NCBI RefSeq assembly: GCF_002285495.1
Contig: NZ_CP016786.1
Span: 1,936,001 to 2,000,000, forward strand
DNA from: Clostridium isatidis
Lineage (GTDB): Bacteria; Bacillota; Clostridia; Clostridiales; Clostridiaceae
Reading direction: 5' to 3'
DNA length: 64,000 nt
The notes under the pieces are model-generated. The model searched no databases, was not told where the DNA came from, and worked only from the letters and a program-made list of their open reading frames with translations. Every line of letters starts with the position of its first letter. Within the stretch, counting starts at the first letter, position 1. This document shows, one piece after another, positions 17,318-24,963 of this stretch. The translations under genes and the position numbers were made by a program.

Positions 17318-19951
17318 TTATTTTCTTGGATTTTTAACTTGTGCTTGTGCAGCAGCAAGTCTTGCAATTGGAACTCTAAATGGTGAACAAGATACATAAT
17401 TAAGACCTACATTATGGAAGAATTCAACTGATGAAGGATCTCCACCGTGTTCTCCACAAACTCCTAATTTAATGTCTGGTCTAGTTGCTTTACCTTTTTC
17501 TACTGCAATCTTAACTAATTGTCCAACACCTGTTTGGTCAACCTTAGCAAATGGATCTTGTTCATATATATTTCTATCATAATAATGCTTTAAGAATTTA
17601 GCAGCATCATCTCTTGAGAAACCAAAGGTCATTTGAGTTAAGTCATTTGTACCAAAGGAGAAGAATTCTGCTTCTTTAGCAATTTCATCTGCAGTTAATG
17701 CAGCTCTAGGTATTTCTATCATTGTACCTACATGATATTCTAACTCAACACCTTTTTCTTCCATAACCTTCTTAGCAGTTTCAACAACTACATCCTTAAC
17801 ATATTTTAATTCCTTTACTTCTCCTACTAATGGGATCATTATTTCAGGAACTATGTTATATCCCTTATTCTTTTTAACTTCTATCGCAGCTTCTATAACA
17901 GCTCTAGTTTGCATTTCTGCTATTTCAGGATAAGAAACTGCAAGTCTACAACCTCTATGACCCATCATTGGATTGAATTCATGAAGATTTCTAACTGTTG
18001 CTTTTAATTCTTCAAAAGTTAATCCTAATTCCTCTGCTAATTCACGAATTTCCTCATCTGTATGAGGTAAGAATTCATGTAGAGGTGGATCTAAGAATCT
18101 TATAGTAGCAGGTCTTTCTTCTAATGCTTCATAAATTCCAATAAAGTCTTCTCTTTGCATTGGAAGAAGTTTTTCTAAAGCTTTTCTTCTATCTTCTTCA
18201 TTTTTAGCTACTATCATTTCTCTTACTGCCATAATTCTATCTTCAGCAAAGAACATATGCTCAGTTCTGCAAAGACCTATACCTTCTGCTCCAAATTCTA
18301 CAGCTTGCTTTGTATCTCTTGGAGTATCTGCATTAGTTCTAACCTTTAATTTTCTAATTTCATCTGCCCATCCCATAAATTTAGCAAAATGTCCTGATAT
18401 TTCTGGAGCAACTGTAGCTATTTTTTCTCCATAAACATTTCCAGTTGAACCATCTATTGAAATATAATCATCAGCTGTATAAACCTTTCCAGCTACTTCT
18501 AAAGTTTTAGCTTCTTCATTAATTACTAATTCTCCACATCCAGCTACACAGCAAGTTCCCATTCCTCTAGCAACAACTGCAGCATGAGAAGTCATACCCC
18601 CTCTTACTGTTAATATACCTTCAGCAGCAATCATTCCTTCTATATCTTCTGGAGAAGTTTCAAGTCTTACTAAAACAACCTTTTCACCATTTTCCTTTCT
18701 TATTTTAGCTTCTTCAGCTGTAAATGCTATTTTTCCATAAGCTGCTCCTGGAGAAGCTGGTAAACCTTTTGCTATAGGAATAGCCTTCTTTAAATCTTCT
18801 GTCATGAATGTTGGGTGTAATAATGAATCTAATTGATTTGGTTCAACCTTTAATATTGCTTCTTCCTTAGTTAACATACCTTCTTCAACTAAGTCAACAG
18901 CAATCTTTAAAGCAGCTTGCGCTGTTCTCTTACCATTTCTTGTTTGTAAGAAGAATAACTTTCCTTCTTCAATAGTTATTTCCATGTCTTGCATGTCTTT
19001 ATAATGTTGTTCTAACTTATGAACTATTTCAGTAAATTGCTTATAAATTTCAGGATTTTGTTCTTCTAATTTTGCAATTGGAAGTGGTGTTCTAATACCT
19101 GCAACAACATCTTCCCCTTGAGCATTCATTAGATACTCACCATATATTTTATTTTCTCCAGTTGCAGGGTTTCTTGAGAATACAACTCCTGTTCCTGAAG
19201 TTTCCCCTTTATTACCAAATACCATCTCTTGAACGTTTACAGCAGTACCCCATTCTCCTGGTATATCATTTAATCTTCTATATACTATTGCTCTCGGATT
19301 ATTCCAAGATCTAAATACAGCAGTTATAGCTTCAATTAATTGATGTTTTGGATCTTGTGGGAAATCTTCTCCACGTTCTTTCTTATATGTTTCTTTATAC
19401 CTAATAGTTACTTCTTTTAAATCCTCTGCTGTTAAATCAGAATCTAATTTTACTCCTCTACTTTCTTTTATTTCATCTAATATATTTTCAAATAATCTTT
19501 TTTCAATGCCCATAACTACGTCTGAAAACATTTGTATAAATCTTCTATAAGAATCATAAGCAAATCTTGGATTATTTGTTAGCTTAGCCATAGCTTCTAC
19601 AGATTCATCATTTAATCCTAGATTTAATACAGTATCCATCATTCCAGGCATTGAAACTCTAGCTCCAGATCTTACTGAAACTAAAAGAGGATTTGTTAAA
19701 CTTCCAAATTCTTTTCCTGTTATTTTTTCTAGTTCTGAAATTCTTTCGTAAATTTCTTCAATGATTTCTTCTGCTATTACTTGACCATCCTCGTAATACT
19801 TGTTGCAGGCTTCAGTTGTTACAGTAAAGCCTTGCGGTACTGGGATTCCTAACGAAATCATTTCTGCTAAATTTGCCCCTTTACCTCCTAGAAGATTCCT
19901 CATTGAGGCATTTCCTTCACTAAAAAGGTAAACATACTTCTTTTTCTTCAT
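17318..19951 (-). CDS. ppdK: Pyruvate, phosphate dikinase
   Basis: 877 aa from ATG 19951 (GGAGGAG upstream; the frame opens earlier at 19975). An N-terminal nucleotide-binding domain (VYLFSEGNASMRNLLGGKGA) is followed by the swivelling phosphohistidine domain with catalytic His in GGMTSHAAVVARGMG (near residue 455). The C-terminal PEP/pyruvate TIM barrel carries FGVCGEHGGDP with the catalytic Cys. It interconverts pyruvate + ATP + Pi with PEP + AMP + PPi, central to anaerobic glycolysis and gluconeogenesis. The usual PPDK regulatory protein gene (yqfL type) is not beside it; a CcpN-type regulator gene is. Confidence 0.96.
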   Translation of the reverse strand: MKKKKYVYLFSEGNASMRNLLGGKGANLAEMISLGIPVPQGFTVTTEACNKYYEDGQVIAEEIIEEIYERISELEKITGKEFGSLTNPLLVSVRSGARVSMPGMMDTVLNLGLNDESVEAMAKLTNNPRFAYDSYRRFIQMFSDVVMGIEKRLFENILDEIKESRGVKLDSDLTAEDLKEVTIRYKETYKKERGEDFPQDPKHQLIEAITAVFRSWNNPRAIVYRRLNDIPGEWGTAVNVQEMVFGNKGETSGTGVVFSRNPATGENKIYGEYLMNAQGEDVVAGIRTPLPIAKLEEQNPEIYKQFTEIVHKLEQHYKDMQDMEITIEEGKLFFLQTRNGKRTAQAALKIAVDLVEEGMLTKEEAILKVEPNQLDSLLHPTFMTEDLKKAIPIAKGLPASPGAAYGKIAFTAEEAKIRKENGEKVVLVRLETSPEDIEGMIAAEGILTVRGGMTSHAAVVARGMGTCCVAGCGELVINEEAKTLEVAGKVYTADDYISIDGSTGNVYGEKIATVAPEISGHFAKFMGWADEIRKLKVRTNADTPRDTKQAVEFGAEGIGLCRTEHMFFAEDRIMAVREMIVAKNEEDRRKALEKLLPMQREDFIGIYEALEERPATIRFLDPPLHEFLPHTDEEIRELAEELGLTFEELKATVRNLHEFNPMMGHRGCRLAVSYPEIAEMQTRAVIEAAIEVKKNKGYNIVPEIMIPLVGEVKELKYVKDVVVETAKKVMEEKGVELEYHVGTMIEIPRAALTADEIAKEAEFFSFGTNDLTQMTFGFSRDDAAKFLKHYYDRNIYEQDPFAKVDQTGVGQLVKIAVEKGKATRPDIKLGVCGEHGGDPSSVEFFHNVGLNYVSCSPFRVPIARLAAAQAQVKNPRK

Positions 19952-20050
19952 CTCAATACTCCTCCGTTTAATCAAATTGATATGATATATAGAAACAATA
20001 CTATTGTATTGTAGCTACCCTATTAATACTACTTAAATTTAATAAACAAA

Positions 20051-20689
20051 TTAATGTTCTTCTCCTAGCTTTACAAAAAGCTTTGTTATGTTAGTTTTTG
20101 AAACCTTACCTATAACTTTATACTGATTTCTCCCAGCATCTTCCTTTTCAATTTTTTCAACTATTGGAATGCTGTCAACTTCATGTTCAATTATTTTTTT
20201 TGCTAAGTCATAAGCTTTATCTTCTGCAAATCCACAAATAATATTGGGCATTCTAGTCATAATCACCCCTACTGGAACCTTATGTATATCAGTCCCCCCT
20301 ATTGCTATTTTAAGAAAATCCTTTCTTGAAATAGCTCCTACTAATGCCCCATTATTTTCTACAAAAAGTGTTCCTACATCATTTAAAAATAAAAATACTA
20401 TTGCATCATATACCATAGTTTCTTCGCTAACCGTTATTGGCTTTGACATTATCTCTTTTGCTAAAACTTTTGAAACCTTGTCTATAACTTCAAAATTTTT
20501 TTGTTCTCCCAAATATACGTAGCCAACCTTTGGTTTAGCATCTAAAATACCTAACATAGTCAAAATCGCTAAATCAGCTCTTAAGGCAGCCCTTGTTACT
20601 CCAAGCTTTTCAGCTAATTCTTCACTAGTAACTGGCTGTCCAATTTTTACTATATTAACGATTTCTTCTTGTCTATGTGATAATTTCAA
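20051..20689 (-). CDS. ccpN: CcpN-like HTH/CBS transcriptional regulator
   Basis: 212 aa. A DeoR/HTH_11-type helix-turn-helix occupies residues 1-60 (VTSEELAEKLGVTRAALRADL), followed by two CBS domains (about 78-130 and 142-205). This is the architecture of Bacillus CcpN/YqzB, which represses gluconeogenic genes and senses adenine nucleotides through CBS. It sits 99 bases upstream of ppdK, so regulation of ppdK is a reasonable inference. The position between recO and the dnaG cluster matches Bacillus. Its own promoter region holds a striking inverted repeat. Confidence 0.85.
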   Translation of the reverse strand: MKLSHRQEEIVNIVKIGQPVTSEELAEKLGVTRAALRADLAILTMLGILDAKPKVGYVYLGEQKNFEVIDKVSKVLAKEIMSKPITVSEETMVYDAIVFLFLNDVGTLFVENNGALVGAISRKDFLKIAIGGTDIHKVPVGVIMTRMPNIICGFAEDKAYDLAKKIIEHEVDSIPIVEKIEKEDAGRNQYKVIGKVSKTNITKLFVKLGEEH

Positions 20690-20714
20690 ACTTATCCCTC
20701 TTTCTTTAATGCAA

Positions 20715-20734
20715 AGAGAATATTCAGATAATTT
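20715..20734. repeat. Left arm of a perfect 20-bp inverted repeat flanking the ccpN promoter
   Basis: AGAGAATATTCAGATAATTT. The exact reverse complement is at 20807-20826, 72 bases away. The adjacent bases 20735-20751 (CGATTAATCTGATATT) form a further imperfect inverted half-site. An extended -10 (TGCTATAAT, minus strand, about 20755-20763) lies between the arms. Confidence 0.8.
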
Positions 20735-20806
20735 CGATTAATCTGATATTACTATTATAGCATTTTATTACAACTTTACTATATTTATTTTTATATTTTT
20801 TTTATT

Positions 20807-20826
20807 AAATTATCTGAATATTCTCT
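20807..20826. repeat. Right arm of the 20-bp inverted repeat
   Basis: AAATTATCTGAATATTCTCT, the exact reverse complement of 20715-20734. It lies between the DUF4342 gene stop (20877) and the probable ccpN promoter. Confidence 0.8.
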
Positions 20827-20876
20827 ATTACATAAGCTTTTTTTCATAATTGCTCTGTTTATCTTTCTTTTTCTAA

Positions 20877-21473
20877 TTATTGCTCTTCCTTTTCATCTTC
20901 ATCAAAATTCACACTATAACTAAAAACATTATCTTCTAAAGTTTCTTCATCTTTTTTTATATTACTCATAACATCATCTTTTAAATCAACAACCTTATCC
21001 TTTACTTTAGACGCTACACTAGTTGCTGTATCCTTAATATCTTCCATAGTCTTAGTAATATACTTATTAACTATTTCAACTGTTCCATCTTCCTTAGTAA
21101 TTTCTATAGTTATTTTGGTTACTACTGCTGCAATAACAACAAAGGCTAAAATTGGTGGAATTAATATTCCTATTACTCCTGCAGCTATACCTGCATTTAC
21201 AGGGACATCAACAATTTCCTTGCCATCTTTAGTTACTCTAATTCTAGTTACATTTCCTTTATTAATTAGTTCCTTAAACCAATTTTTTAGATCTTCAATA
21301 GTTTCATATTTTTCTTCCTTACTTTTTAATTTTGCAGCCTTTTTTTGATTTTCTATATAGATTATTGCATCTACAACATCTTCATTGCTTAATTCTAATG
21401 CCTCTTTAGCTTCAGCATAGCTTACTCCTGTTCTTTCTATTACTTGATCAACTTTTTCTAATGTTATTGACAT
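20877..21473 (-). CDS. DUF4342-type protein with UBA-like N-terminus
   Basis: 198 aa. Residues 1-45 resemble the UBA/EF-Ts-N fold (EKVDQVIERTGVSYAEAKEAL). Residues about 65-135 are the DUF4342-like block, with GNVTRIRVTKDGKEIVDVPV and then a hydrophobic, probably membrane-inserted segment (GIAAGVIGILIPPILAFVVI, about 94-113). The tail is acidic and lysine-rich. The function is unknown to me. It starts 4 bases after recO ends, in the same operon. Confidence 0.75.
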   Translation of the reverse strand: MSITLEKVDQVIERTGVSYAEAKEALELSNEDVVDAIIYIENQKKAAKLKSKEEKYETIEDLKNWFKELINKGNVTRIRVTKDGKEIVDVPVNAGIAAGVIGILIPPILAFVVIAAVVTKITIEITKEDGTVEIVNKYITKTMEDIKDTATSVASKVKDKVVDLKDDVMSNIKKDEETLEDNVFSYSVNFDEDEKEEQ

Positions 21474-21477
21474 AATA

Positions 21478-22227
21478 TCACTCCTTTATATAATTTAACA
21501 TTTCTAAACTTTTTGGTTTTCTTGTATAGTTTGATGATATTATATAGTTTGTAATTTTATAAATATCTTTTTTTGTATCTTCATTAATATTAAGTCTATA
21601 TAATTTATCCATTGAAGTTTTTAAAAGAAATTTAATAGAATTATATGCAGGTTTGGAAATATAAATTCCTTGATGTCTTTCACATTCCTCACAAACTCCA
21701 CCATAATATGCTAAAGATATATAATTTGATACCGAAATTTTTTTATTACAAACAACACAATTATCTAACTTTAATCCATATCCTGTTGCTTTTAAAAGTT
21801 TTAATTCAAAAGATCTTAATAATATTTCATAATTTAATACATCAGTATTTAATAAATACATGCAAGTTATAAAATCTCTAAACAAACTGTAATTTATTTC
21901 TCCTTCTTCAATACAAATATCTATCAGTTCGCATAAATAAGATGAATATGTAAGTTTATCTAAATTCTCTAATAACCCTTGAAATGAATTGATAATTCTT
22001 CCTTCTTGTAGATTATATAAACTCTTACCTTTGAACAAAACAAATTCTCCATAACAGAATGGGAGTGTAATAGTAAAAAACCTATTTTTATTTTTCTTTG
22101 CCCCTTTTGCTATCGTTGTTATTTTGCCCAATTTATCTGTATATAACCATACTAATTTATCATTTTCTTTAAACTCTTTTGTCTTAATAATAACTCCTTT
22201 TATCTTATGCAACGACAGAAGTAACAT
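21478..22227 (-). CDS. recO: DNA repair protein RecO
   Basis: 249 aa. The N-terminal OB fold begins KGVIIKTKEFKENDKLVWLY. The central zinc-binding Cys pairs CVVCNKK and CEECERH (about 155-185) and the helical C-terminal domain are characteristic. It loads RecA onto SSB-coated DNA with RecR in gap repair. The start codon is uncertain: the ATG at 22227 has its G-rich site almost touching it, and an in-frame TTG a few codons later is possible. It is 7 bases downstream of era. Confidence 0.9.
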   Translation of the reverse strand: MLLLSLHKIKGVIIKTKEFKENDKLVWLYTDKLGKITTIAKGAKKNKNRFFTITLPFCYGEFVLFKGKSLYNLQEGRIINSFQGLLENLDKLTYSSYLCELIDICIEEGEINYSLFRDFITCMYLLNTDVLNYEILLRSFELKLLKATGYGLKLDNCVVCNKKISVSNYISLAYYGGVCEECERHQGIYISKPAYNSIKFLLKTSMDKLYRLNINEDTKKDIYKITNYIISSNYTRKPKSLEMLNYIKE

Positions 22228-22234
22228 CCCCCAT

Positions 22235-23125
22235 CTATTTAAGTTTTTTGTAGCCTAAATCCTTTAAAAGAATCTGATTATCACGCCACTCTTTTCTTAC
22301 CTTAACCCAAATCTTTAAGTTTACTTTAGCTCTTAAAAATCTTTCAATTTCATATCTTGCAGTTTCACCTATCTTTTTAAGAGATTGGCCATTTTTCCCT
22401 ATTATTATTCCCTTATGAGAATCTTTCTCACAAATCATATCTGCTTCAATATGATATGTACCATTTTCTTTTTCTTTCATTTGAATAATATCAACTGCAA
22501 TCCCATGAGGTATTTCATCTCTTAAATTTCTTAGTGCTTTTTCTCTTATAATTTCTGAAACTACAAATCTTTCTTGCACATCTGTTATCATATCATCTGG
22601 ATAGTACTTAGGACCTTCAGGCATATTTTCAATCATTAGCTTGACTAATTTATCTACATTCTTATTTTTAAGAGCTGATATAGGAATAATTTCCTTAAAA
22701 TTCATCTCTTCTGAATACATTTGTAAAGTTTTCGCAACTCTATCTTGTGTATATTCATCAATTTTATTTACAACTAAAAATACAGGAATCTTTGAATTTT
22801 TTAATGTTTCTAAAATAAATTGATCTCCTTTTCCTATTTTTTCATCCGGATTAATTAAAAATAAGATTAAATCTACATCCTTAATAGAATCCTTAGCAGA
22901 GTTTACCATATACTCTCCTAATTTATGTTTTGGCTTATGTATTCCTGGTGTATCTACAAAAACCAATTGATAATCTTCTCCTGTTAATATTGTTTGAATA
23001 TTATTTCTTGTGGTTTGTGGTTTATTTGAAACTATCGATAACTTTTCTCCCATTATTTGATTTAATAATGTTGATTTACCTACATTAGGTCTTCCTACTA
23101 TCGTTACAAATCCTGATTTAAACAT
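22235..23125 (-). CDS. era: GTPase Era
   Basis: 296 aa. G domain motifs: G1 GRPNVGKST (about 10-18), G3 DTPG in VFVDTPGIHKPKH, G4 NKID. The C-terminal type II KH domain contains GIIIGKNGQSLKKIG. It binds the 3' end of 16S rRNA and assists 30S maturation. The conserved cdd-era-recO order is kept, with a 9-base gap from cdd. Confidence 0.96.
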   Translation of the reverse strand: MFKSGFVTIVGRPNVGKSTLLNQIMGEKLSIVSNKPQTTRNNIQTILTGEDYQLVFVDTPGIHKPKHKLGEYMVNSAKDSIKDVDLILFLINPDEKIGKGDQFILETLKNSKIPVFLVVNKIDEYTQDRVAKTLQMYSEEMNFKEIIPISALKNKNVDKLVKLMIENMPEGPKYYPDDMITDVQERFVVSEIIREKALRNLRDEIPHGIAVDIIQMKEKENGTYHIEADMICEKDSHKGIIIGKNGQSLKKIGETARYEIERFLRAKVNLKIWVKVRKEWRDNQILLKDLGYKKLK

Positions 23126-23134
23126 TTGTCCTCC

Positions 23135-23536
23135 TTAGTTCTCTAAATCTTTTTTTGTAAATGCTCCTGGCATAACTTCACCAAAAGTTTTTACTATATA
23201 ATCTTCTTTATTTTTTATTAAAATTATTGGAGTATTTTCATCTTCAACAAATTCACTAATTACTTGTCTGCAAATTCCACAAGGAGTTGTATAAGTTCTT
23301 ATATCTCCTACTATTGCAATAGCCTTTATTATTCTATTTCCTTCTGAAATTCCTTTGAAAATTGCTGTTCTTTCTGCACAATTTGTTGCGCCAAAGGATG
23401 CATTTTCTATATTACATCCTGTATAAATATTATCATCTTCAAATAATACTGCAGCACCTACTTTAAATTTTGAATATGGTACATAGGCTTTTTCTCTTGA
23501 TTCTAAAGCTTTTTCAATAAGGCGCTTAAAATCCAT
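23135..23536 (-). CDS. cdd: Cytidine deaminase
   Basis: 133 aa, the homotetrameric short form. Zinc and catalytic residues: Cys53-Ala-Glu55 in NCAERTAI, then Cys86 and Cys89 in PCGICRQ. It deaminates cytidine and deoxycytidine to uridine forms for salvage. GGAGG precedes the ATG; it is upstream of era in the same operon. Confidence 0.95.
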   Translation of the reverse strand: MDFKRLIEKALESREKAYVPYSKFKVGAAVLFEDDNIYTGCNIENASFGATNCAERTAIFKGISEGNRIIKAIAIVGDIRTYTTPCGICRQVISEFVEDENTPIILIKNKEDYIVKTFGEVMPGAFTKKDLEN

Positions 23537-23626
23537 AACATTTCCTCCACTTACAGTTATTGTACCTTTTATTATATCATTTCTTATATAAAATTAAACT
23601 AGTTCAAAATAAATAAATTCCTTTTA

Positions 23627-24328
23627 TCAAATTTTAAATATGATAAAAATTAATAATGTTAATAAAGTTCCAAAAATTGCTCCTATAATAACTTCAAAAA
23701 TAGAATGTACATTTGAATCTACCCTGCTTTGAGCTGTAATAAGAGCCATTAAATAACTTAAAACTATGCATATAGCTTCTTCTGTTATTAAGGATATAGC
23801 TGTAGCTAGCGAAAATGCTAAAGCACTATGTCCACTAGGCATTCCGCCTCTTAAAGGAGTTCCTTCTCCAAATATAGCTTTTATTATAAGAGTTACTATT
23901 GTTACTATTGCTAATGCTATAAAAATAGTATAAGGCTCTGAATGCTTAATTTTAAATATAACTCTATAAGATATTTGGGTTATTTTATCCCAAAACATTA
24001 TATACCCAACAATGATGGCATTGATAGCTGTAATTAAAACCGCCCCTGCAGCGGCATTTTTTGCTATTTTAGCTAAGGGATGATAGTGATTCATGCTCAT
24101 ATCTATAGTTGCTTCTATAGCTGTATTAATAATTTCTGCTGCTAAAACTAAAGTAATAGTAAGTAATAATACTAAAAATTCTACCTTAGATAAATCAACA
24201 AAAAAGCATATAGTTAATATTATTAATGAAGCTAATAAATGAAATCTCATATTCCTTTGAGTTCTCACTGTATCTATAATTCCCTCTATAGCATAATTAA
24301 AACTTTCAACTATCTTTCTTATTTTCAT
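23627..24328 (-). CDS. Fused DgkA-type lipid kinase and PAP2 phosphatase
   Basis: 233 aa with two membrane enzymes in one chain. Residues 1-110 are a DgkA-like undecaprenol/diacylglycerol kinase (EIINTAIEATID, catalytic-site Glu72). Residues about 130-233 are a PAP2 phosphatase with GGMPSGHSA (PSGH 164-167) and SRVDSNVHSIFE (Ser201-Arg202, His208). The acidic partner after the last His is Glu212 rather than the usual Asp. One half would phosphorylate undecaprenol and the other would dephosphorylate a lipid phosphate or pyrophosphate. In Bacillus this slot holds a stand-alone dgkA. Confidence 0.85.
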   Translation of the reverse strand: MKIRKIVESFNYAIEGIIDTVRTQRNMRFHLLASLIILTICFFVDLSKVEFLVLLLTITLVLAAEIINTAIEATIDMSMNHYHPLAKIAKNAAAGAVLITAINAIIVGYIMFWDKITQISYRVIFKIKHSEPYTIFIALAIVTIVTLIIKAIFGEGTPLRGGMPSGHSALAFSLATAISLITEEAICIVLSYLMALITAQSRVDSNVHSIFEVIIGAIFGTLLTLLIFIIFKI

Positions 24329-24346
24329 ATTTTCCTCTCATTATTT

Positions 24347-24847
24347 TTATCTTCTTATTTCTAATTTATTCAATATTTCCTCTTCTCTTTGCCTCATCTT
24401 AATCTTATCTTCTTCTACCATATGATCATAACCTAATAAATGTAATATTGAGTGTAAAACTAAATAATTTACTTCCCTTTCATAGGAATGTCCATACTCC
24501 TTACTTTGTTCTAAAGCTTTTTCTAAAGACAAAACCATATCTCCAAGTACTAATTCATCTCCATCTTTATAGATTTCATCAAAATCATAACCTAAATAAA
24601 TATCTTTAAATACCTTTCCTTCTTCATATTCTAGCATCGGAAAAGAAAGTACATCTGTTACCTTATCTATTTTTCTAGCTTCATTATTAATCTTTCTTAT
24701 TTCTTCATTATCAACAAAAAGAAGTGAAATTTGATATTCTCCTGTTACACCTTCTTCTCTTAAAGCAAAATCACAAACTCTTTCTATTTTATCTATAAAT
24801 TCTTCTGTTATTTCTAATTTCTTTTGTCTATTTTCTGTATATAACAT
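24347..24847 (-). CDS. ybeY: Endoribonuclease YbeY (rRNA maturation)
   Basis: 166 aa. The UPF0054 zinc motif HSILHLLGYDH (HxxxHxxxxxH) lies near residue 130, with the conserved TDVLSFP upstream (about 62-68). It acts in 16S rRNA 3' processing and ribosome quality control. It is between pgpH and the lipid kinase fusion, 18 bases upstream of the latter. Confidence 0.94.
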   Translation of the reverse strand: MLYTENRQKKLEITEEFIDKIERVCDFALREEGVTGEYQISLLFVDNEEIRKINNEARKIDKVTDVLSFPMLEYEEGKVFKDIYLGYDFDEIYKDGDELVLGDMVLSLEKALEQSKEYGHSYEREVNYLVLHSILHLLGYDHMVEEDKIKMRQREEEILNKLEIRR

Positions 24848-24912
24848 ACGAGCCTCCCAATCTTTTTTAATATATATAAATTCCTCTAAATAAAAAGTAA
24901 AAGTAATAATAT

Positions 24913-24956
24913 AAATTAAGAATTAAAATTTTAGTTTTAATTTTAATTCTTAATTT
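24913..24956 (-). terminator. AT-only long hairpin between pgpH and ybeY
   Basis: Perfect 18-bp inverted repeat (AAATTAAGAATTAAAATT at 24913-24930, complement at 24939-24956) with an 8-base loop, just after the pgpH stop. It has almost no GC, so strength as a terminator is uncertain; it may also stabilise the mRNA 3' end. Confidence 0.5.
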
Positions 24957-24963
24957 AATATAT

